Source: Coleophoma eucalyptorum
Taxonomy: Eukaryota; Ascomycota; Leotiomycetes; Helotiales; Dermateaceae
Reading direction: 5' to 3'
DNA length: 64,000 nt
Assembly (NCBI GenBank): GCA_026120035.1
Contig: JALRME010000011.1
Coordinates: 62,001-126,000 of the forward strand
The notes below the pieces were generated by a model, which worked only from the letters and a program-made list of their open reading frames with translations, had not been told where the DNA came from and did no database searches. The translations under genes and the position numbers were made by a program. Within the stretch, counting starts at the first letter, position 1, and each line of letters starts with the position of its first letter. Shown piece after piece: positions 57,349 to 64,000 of the stretch.

Positions 57349-59027
57349 TCATGATACCTGAAACCGCACAACCTCTGTCTCAAGAGTCTCTGTATCAACG
57401 AGGACAATTTCACGAGTCTCTGAGAAGTCCGGTACAGCAATCAATCGCACAACCTGCCCATCAGGTCCCTCAATCGTCGCTGTATCGAACTTCGGCTGCG
57501 AGCCAATGAAGAATAGGTGCGGGCAGGAATTCAGAACAAAAGGATCATCGTCTTGGAATGGGTAACTCCCTATATTGAGATTAGCACAGAATATGAGATC
57601 AAGTGTTTGGTGCTTACATAGCGTATCAGGGGCGGTTGGAGCACAGCAGCGCCACCTACACATAGCTTCCATCATCCCAAGACGGTCTTCACTCTCAACG
57701 TACTTGAAGATATCATCTAAATTCTGCCCTCCCGTACCTAGGAGCCTCCAACCCTCCACCTCCCCTTCCCACGGATTCGTCACTGTGTCGAACCAACCAG
57801 GTTGTTGATCCTCTCCTGCTGTTGGAGGAACAGCGCAGTATTGCCTTGCTTGTGGGAACATGGCTGGATGGATAGGTTGCTGTGGTAAAGACGTATTTGC
57901 TGGATCTGAAGCGCCGGGTATCAACGTAACGGGTATACTGGGTAACAAATCGCAGAGAAACTGATCAAAATGGGCCGTTGGTGCCGGATTATAGGCACTG
58001 CTATCATAGCCGTATTTCTTTTGAGCTTTTCTTGTATTCCCAGTTGCATCTTGGAGAATCACATCGCTCTCTGTAGATATCGAGTTGCCGGCGATAATTA
58101 GTCTGCTGATCTGCGAAACACTCTTCTGAGTGATTGGATCCAGTGCTTCACCCAGTAAGTATTCAGTAAGAAGACCTAAATCAAGGTTGTGCGCCGAATC
58201 AGTGCCAGAGAATCCAAGTCCAGAAACAATGGCTATCTTCTTGCCGGTCGATTGAGGTTTGTCCATATCCTCATCATCGTCCTCGTCCTCTACTTTTCTC
58301 TTCTTTCCATTGGCTGGTGCTGGTTCCGAGGTTTGCCATCTTTCAGGTTGAGGTGGTAGGTCTGGCACTTTGATATCAACGACCTCAAAATCTCCATTTG
58401 CATTCTCCGTGCCCATCACCGCAATAATACACCCAGTGACAAGCATCTCATTTGTTAATTGCGGTCCAATTAGCCGCAACCGACCCGACTCATCTTCCAG
58501 CATGACTAGATCTTGGCCTTCAGGTGATAAGTATTTCTGTCTTGGGGGAGGTGCAGAAATCCAATGCTAGTAGCTGGTATCAGCAAATGATGTATAACCC
58601 TGCGTATGATATATGGAGGCTTACATCCTTTGAGATATCTTCCAAAATATTCGGTTTCAGAGGCATATCCATATATATCGTACCGGCCACCCAACAGAGC
58701 TCACCCTGCCTGACATCCAAGACCCTTTCAACTTGTCTTACGGTCTCTCCCGCGATTTGAAACCCTTCCCAGGCTTCAACAGCGACCTGCTCCACGGCAG
58801 GCTTAAGCTTGGTGAGTCGCAGGAAATACATGTCGGCATATTGTTGCTGGTAGTGCTTCTCTTTCTCGAGCGCAAAAGTGTGGAGGGGTTTGTAGGAAGA
58901 TGGTTGCCGCGATAGTGAGGTGTAGCTATTGTCTCTGCATCCTGTCATTAGATTATTGTTATCAAGGAGAAGGAAGGTCATACGATGGTGCATGCAGAAG
59001 GTTACCTTCCTCGGACGGGACCGCCAT
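57349..59027 (-). CDS. POL31: DNA polymerase delta small (second) subunit
   Basis: Four exons on the minus strand (59027-59006, 58941-58625, 58566-57618, 57569-57349) give 502 residues. This subunit (Pol31, Cdc1, POLD2) bridges the catalytic subunit and Pol32/Pol3 partners in lagging-strand synthesis. It has an OB fold and a degenerate calcineurin-like phosphoesterase fold. Family blocks: SSYKPLHTFALEKEKHY and QQYADMYFLRLTKLKPA near the N-terminus, H-W-I-S-A-P-P-P-R-Q-K-Y after intron 2, KKIAIVSGLGFSG, LIIAGNSI, TLIPGASDPANTSLPQQP and the end SYPFQDDDPFVLNSCPH with FFIGSQPKF. The first coding exon is 22 bases (M-A-V-P-S-E-E). Intron 3 (57570-57617) is 48 bases, a multiple of three and free of stops, so an unspliced form would read through; splicing gives the family-like APDTLW-SYPFQ. 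Confidence 0.94.
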
Positions 59028-59802
59028 GTTTGCTAGAGAGGGAGCGTCGAAGGTAGTCTATACCATAGGTTCTCCTGGAGATAGATGGTTGACGCGACTA
59101 GACGGAAGGGTCGCGAATTTTCGCGTAAATGACGGACTTTTGGAGAGCCGATATATCTTAATATCGATCACCTACTTTCAATTCTCGACATAAGCCCATG
59201 AATTTTAATGCACCATTAACAATAAAAGATTTAGATACTTCGTGGATTGTGTTCTTAAAATATACGTGATCTAGTACCAGCCCTGGTTTCAGTGGATGGC
59301 GAGCTTTTGACTTGGATTTCCGCTGGACGGTGTTTTCCTATAGATCTAGGAGGTAAGGTGAAAAATGTGCGGATCATGGAGAATAGGCCAGTAAGGACAA
59401 TCGAGGATCTTAGGGGTGTTCTTTGTATTGCGTTCGTTAATTCTACTTCGCGTCTAAAGCGCTCTCCGCAGCAGTTCTGAAGCCAGAAATAGTAAAGCAA
59501 TATTTGAACCATTCTTTTATGCAGGAACAGTAATGATTTTTCAGTAATCAGATGATATCCATTCTCTCTAGTAATATTGGAATTTACAATACTGTGATCA
59601 TGCGCTCTCTTGCTTTAAGAGTTTTGGCGAACAAATAAGCAAGGACAACTGAAAGGTCCCGTAAGGGAAAATGACAAAGGGAAAAGGTCTCGATAATGTA
59701 TCCCAGGCAACGCTATGCAAGAAAAACCCAGCAGAACTATATTGTACGCATAATCCAATATCTCCTCATTATGCGCTCCCGTGCGGCGACTTGAATCATC
59801 CC
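59028..59802. promoter_or_regulatory. Promoter of POL31 and 3' end of the transporter gene
   Basis: Same-strand gap of 775 bp. AT-rich in 59.15-59.65 kb. Nothing recognisable. Confidence 0.4.
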
Positions 59803-62273
59803 CTAGAAGATATTCACTGCACCTGCTCCTCCTTTATCACAATATCCTGGCAAGCTAGGCGCTGGAGCTCCTGCCCAACTCTTGACTGTGAGGCCGGTGG
59901 TGTAAACCATGACAATAAGTCCGAAGATACAGAGTAGTACATCACAAGTCTTGCGGAAAGCTGTCTGGGAAACAGCCTTGTAGTGGAGCATCGGCTGATT
60001 GAAAAATTAGTATTGACGTCAAGGAAGCCAAAAGATTTACTTACTGGATAGATATAGACGAGCGGAATGCAGGCAAAACTGCCAACAATCGAGACAAACT
60101 TGTCGAGATCATTGGCACCAAACCATGCAATACCGGCACAGAGCATGACTACGAAAAACCGGAATACGTTCTTCTGCCACTTGATGTATGGGTTGTACTT
60201 TCCACTTCTTGTGAACAGCTCGTTTTCAGTGATCCTGATAGCCGGGAAAATCTGGAGCGGTGTAGAAAGGAGAATTGCCAACGAATACAAGAATTGTACT
60301 CCGTTGACAAGCTTGCTGTCTTGTGGTAAATTCAGAATGACAACAGTCTCGGTGTGAGAACCGTAAGCTGCGTATGACAGAGCACCCATCGAAATGAAGA
60401 CCACCGTAATAATAATCATGACCCCAAATAGCACTGGTGGAAATTTCTTCGGGTTCTTCATTGATTCTTGGATTGGAAGGATCAAGCCAATGCCTTCGAA
60501 TGTGAAGATTGCAGTGCCAATGAATAGCGTCCAATCATCTTTATTGAAGTTGACAATATCAGCCATGCCGTGATTGCTAACCAGCGTGAAGATGTCGTAA
60601 TAGTAAAGATAACATAGACCAATCAGAATAAACAAATCGGCAACCAACGCGGTGAAACCCAGCTTGCTGATATCGCGGAGAAGTGAGAATGGCAAGAAGA
60701 TAGCCATTTGCATCAGGATCAAATACTCAATCTTGATAAAAGTCTTGCAGTGAGATACAGCGAGGATGAAGGCCTGAAGATTCTCAGACGTAAAGACAAT
60801 ATAGGCTGCCACAAAACCGATCTGACTGATGACGATTGAACTCAAGATGACGTTCCGCATCCATCTTCCGTAGAGAATACCTCCCATGTCTCCAAATGAG
60901 GCGTTTACCTTGGACTTTGTGCTGACGAGTAAGATGAAGCAGTAGTAACTTAACGCTGCTACAAACAACAAAACGAGATTGCTAAACATCATGCCACCAT
61001 TGAGGTAAGCTTTCGGTAAGAAAAGAACTCCTGTACCAACAAAGGACTTGAGAAGAAGTGCCGAGGCTCCCATAGCTGTGTTAGTGCCCTCTACTTTGCG
61101 CTCCTTGCGCTTTCTCTTGCGGCGCCCAGGAGTGAGGAGAGCACTGTCTTCCATGGGCTCCCTATCGTCATCACTGCCATCCCCGAGTCCATACCCTTCG
61201 CTGCCTTCATATCCATCAGAGGAGAAGTATTCATCCGGTTCCAAAACCTCATCGTCTTCCTCGAGCTCTTCACCTGCGAAATGGCCGTAGATTGTCAAGA
61301 ACTCGATGAAGTTCTGGGTCAACATCTTAGGGCGGGTTGCACCTCTCCTCTCTGCAAGTCCATTTCCTTCTTCAGAATCTCTGCCTTCTGGCGATGGTGA
61401 TGGTGCAGTACGGCGAAGATAATTTCGTCGGAATCCACCCGGGACTTTGATCGAGCCAATGTCTAGGATTTCGTCCTCAGGTTCGGGACGAGACAGGTGG
61501 AAACTTTGACTTCTTCCGCCCCGTCCTCTTCGTTTGGCTCGCGCTTGAGCTTCCTCCGTCCACCTATATATCGGTCTTGTAACATCTCCTCCCTGCAAAC
61601 GTAAACTCGAGAACTCATCGTCATCAAGACCGGGGGCTACATCATCAATGAACTGTTTAGATCTTGAGGCTGGAGAACCTTGTTGTAAAGACGGTGATTG
61701 TCCACTCGGTCCAAATATACCATCAGCACCCCCATCGCTTGGTTGCGGCGCGGTCTCTGAACCCTGCACCAAATGCCTCTTTACGATTTCTGGGTCTTCA
61801 AACGTACTCGGACCAACCCAACCTGGAGCACCTTGTATGGAGCGAGATCTGGCATCGAATGAGCCGTAGTTACTTTGCAAACCAGAATTCTGTACAAGTT
61901 GCGCGCCTGCTGTACTTGGAGAGATGTTTCGTAATGGGGGAGTTCCCAATCGTGGGGGGCTCGCTCCAAGAGAGTTGGATAGCGCTGCGGCAAGAGCTGA
62001 GATGCCCGGACCTGGTGTTGATGAACTTGGGGCTGCACCGGCGAGAGGCGTCAAGCTGCCCGAGGCTTCAGTACCAGCTTGACTAGGCGTGGGTATCTGA
62101 CGAACTGGAGGAGTGCCACTGTGCGAGGGGACCGGTGAGGCTAATCGTGCTGTCGACTGGTGTCTAGGCACGGAACCACTCGCTGCTGAGCGCCCTCTAG
62201 AAGAGCTTATCGAAGATGACAGCGGCACTGGAAGAGGTCTGGAGGATGACGATGCATCTCGCGGAGTCGACAT
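59803..62273 (-). CDS. Vacuolar amino acid transporter, Avt3/Avt4 type (AAAP family)
   Basis: Two exons on the minus strand, 62273-60045 and 59994-59803 (phase 0, Y-I-Y-P|P-M-L-H-Y), giving 806 residues. Avt3/Avt4 export neutral amino acids from the vacuole. The first 390 residues are a disordered Ser/Pro-rich and acidic cytosolic domain, with a conserved-looking MLTQNFIEFLTIYGHFAGEE (in part) before the membrane part. The transporter domain opens with ALLLKSFVGTGVLFLPKAY near residue 400, the family's TM1 signature, followed by about ten more spans, including FIGTAIFTFEGIGLILPIQ with the E-G-I-G motif. The exon-1 frame runs past the donor, so an unspliced reading would end in 13 unrelated codons-plus sequence; the spliced end VNIF restores the usual last span. 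Long N-termini are typical for this branch. Confidence 0.92.
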
Positions 62274-63302
62274 GGTGTCTGTCGAGTGTTGTTGGTAAGG
62301 ACAAGGAGGCTGACGGGAAGCGATGTTATGTTATGTATGCTTGCGCTTGTGCTTGTGCTTGTGCCCGTGTCTTATCAGAGCTGACCCGAGCCGATAAAAT
62401 GGGGACGAGATAACCAGCAAATGAGGAGGTTATCGCAATCCAGGAAAGGAAATACAAATCCAATTATGGAGTGGAGGAATCATAAAAGCTACAATGTCTA
62501 ACCAAAAGGCAGATTTAGAATTAGCTGTCTAGCTTCCGGATCCAGTGCCTCTCTTACACCTGCCCAAACCAGAATCATCACAAAACGATAGAGTGGATAG
62601 GTTGCCGGTGAGGGTGCAGGACGAGGGAAGGAATGGGGAAAGGCCGTTCCGCGTCGCTCACGTGCAAGACCCGGCTCCTTCCCGCCATCTCGTGATGAGT
62701 GTCGAGTCTCGAGTCGTGGGCATCATCTGACCTGTCGGAAGCTCGCACTCATGCCCCACTGTCGTTTTCATCCCTACGATACGGAGTAGCACGACTCGAG
62801 ATGCCGCACCCACTCAACTGTCCCATCACCGCAACGGCATTCAAGGTCCCTGGATGTTGGAGCCAATGAACAAGCCTTTTCCATCCCTTCATCCGCAGCC
62901 TCTCCCCTGAACGAGACTACTGTACTGTTCCGCAGCCTTGTCATCTTATCTAACAACTGAGGCATTTTGCGCAACATTCACACCTGCGAGCTTTCCTTCC
63001 TTCTCTTTCACTGAACATGTGGCTCCTCCATCATGGTCCAACTGGATTCTTTGGTTCGCTCTTGTCACCGGAATGTGTGTAACTTTGAGTTCCACTGGCT
63101 CGTCTCAAGCGACAGCCTTGGCTCGAGTGACGTCGGAACTGCAAGGGTACAGAGAACTAATCTTCGGCCGCATGATTATGCGCCTAATGCCGAGCTCACA
63201 AAGACAATAATGGCCATGCTCGTGAATTCGACATTATTACGGATCTTCGAATGAAGACAACGAGCTGTGCCGGGCCCTCGACCATCTTACTGACGGCCCA
63301 AT
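62274..63302. promoter_or_regulatory. Divergent promoter region, amino acid transporter / cotransporter
   Basis: 1.03 kb between opposed ATGs. A GCTTGT/GCTTGC hexamer run lies at 62341-62363. A plus-strand frame (62938-63210) and a minus-strand frame (62977-62774) have no domain and are not called. Confidence 0.5.
62341..62363. repeat. GCTTGT-type hexamer repeat
   Basis: About four near-identical hexamers (TGCGCT, TGTGCT) in the leader region of the amino acid transporter gene. Confidence 0.7.
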
Positions 63303-64000
63303 ATGCCTAGCCCACGTCGCCATGCCTCCGAAAATCTGGTGTCGCACCGGCCAAACTTCATGTCCAGAGCTGCAACAGATATCGGTGGGGAGCTCCAGAG
63401 ACGCTTTAGTATGATTATCGAACAACGAGAATCCCCTTCACCACCTCCAGCAGCAGATCGAAGAAAAGCTACCGATTCGATTGAAAACCCAAATGTATAC
63501 GAGCCAGCCGATCAAGGCTCGACCCCACCACCCAGAAACCACTCTTTCACCAGGAGGCTGCTACACATGCCCGATGGAACCAGCGAAGGGGAAAGCCTCC
63601 GACGAAGGTCACCTACGGGTAAGAATAAATACCAAAGTGCGGATATGGCAGCTGAGAGCAGCATCACTGTTCAACTGAGCAATGGGGCTGAGAGCAAGAG
63701 AGCGAACGGAGACCCTTCCACAAAGAAGACTGGCCTAGGACCTCGTCCTATAGGTGGAGTCGAGAAGTTGGGCACGTTTACTGGTGTTTATGTCCCTACC
63801 TGCCTCAATGTCCTCAGTATCCTTATGTTCTTGAGGTTTGGATTCATCCTTGGACAAGGCGGGGTGCTAGGCATGATGGGTATAGAGCCTCCTACCCCAT
63901 TTCTCAACTGCCACTAACACCACATAGGCATGCTCCTGGCATCATACTTTATCAATACTCTCACCACTTTTTCATTATCAGCCATTGCTTCCAATGGCAC
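63303..64000 (+). CDS. VHC1: Cation-chloride cotransporter, Vhc1-type, 5' part only
   Basis: Truncated by the window edge. Exon 1 is 63303-63879 and exon 2 starts at 63928 (join G|GC, Gly), giving the first 216 or so residues. The first 155 are a polar cytosolic N-terminus with Ser/Pro clusters. The membrane part opens with KLGTFTGVYVPTCLNVLSIL and M-F-L-R-F-G-F-I-L-G-Q-G-G, then SYFINTLTTFSLSAIASNG: the GVxxPxxLNxxxxxxFLR TM1 motif of SLC12 (KCC/NKCC) transporters. In yeast the member is Vhc1, a vacuolar K-Cl cotransporter. The remaining 1000 or more residues lie outside the window. Confidence 0.88.

Noticed and set aside
1..64000. CRISPR array, rRNA, intact transposon or integrated virus
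   Set aside because: Read for spaced direct repeats, rRNA-like conserved strings, transposase/reverse-transcriptase/integrase motifs and found none.

Overview
The window reads as nuclear DNA of a filamentous ascomycete (Pezizomycotina; Leotiomycetes is a guess from gene content, not proven). Reasons: 23 protein genes on both strands, most with one to six short introns (about 45-70 bp, GT donors, CTAAC/CTGAC-like branch sites, AG acceptors), long pyrimidine-rich leaders, and fungus-specific families (Eis1, Fyv4/mS41, Ies1, recyclin, modin-like, Dal5-like permease). Exon joins were inferred by reading both frames across each junction and checking that the phase closes; all coordinates given as gene spans include introns. 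No CRISPR array, rRNA, intact transposon or convincing tRNA gene was seen.

Layout. 0.8-9.3 kb: a large unknown protein with four repeated C2H2-like fingers, the CAAX protease Ste24, an unknown Lys-rich protein and mitochondrial ribosomal bL34m. 10.2-21.9 kb, an accessory-looking block: a modin-like protein, a TauD/Jlp1-type dioxygenase divergent from a Dal5-type MFS permease (plausibly uptake plus cleavage of a sulfonate), and a full-length Yor1-type ABCC exporter. 21.9-24.5 kb is a repeat-rich gene-free stretch upstream of the exporter. 24.5-33.5 kb: recyclin-1 (F-box, exocyst-like, CAAX end), a SHPRH/Irc20-type SNF2-RING protein, and mS41. 33.5-36.3 kb is gene-poor and leads into a basic-region (bZIP-type) protein whose start codon is unclear. 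38.7-53.5 kb: INO80 subunit Ies1, an unknown fungal polytopic membrane protein, eisosome protein Eis1, a CX5R phosphatase, an Sfk1/DRAM-type membrane protein and a CDK7/Kin28 kinase. 54-64 kb: a wax-synthase-like acyltransferase, a small protein carrying six Cys-Pro motifs, DNA polymerase delta subunit 2, an Avt3-type vacuolar amino acid transporter, and the 5' end of a Vhc1-type cation-chloride cotransporter cut by the window edge.

Most genes are housekeeping and not functionally clustered. The observations most worth following are the small hexa-Cys-Pro protein (candidate heme binder built from a duplicated half, with a near-consensus iron-GATA site upstream), the finger protein made by repetition of exon modules with identical intron positions, and the divergent dioxygenase/permease pair next to a drug exporter.
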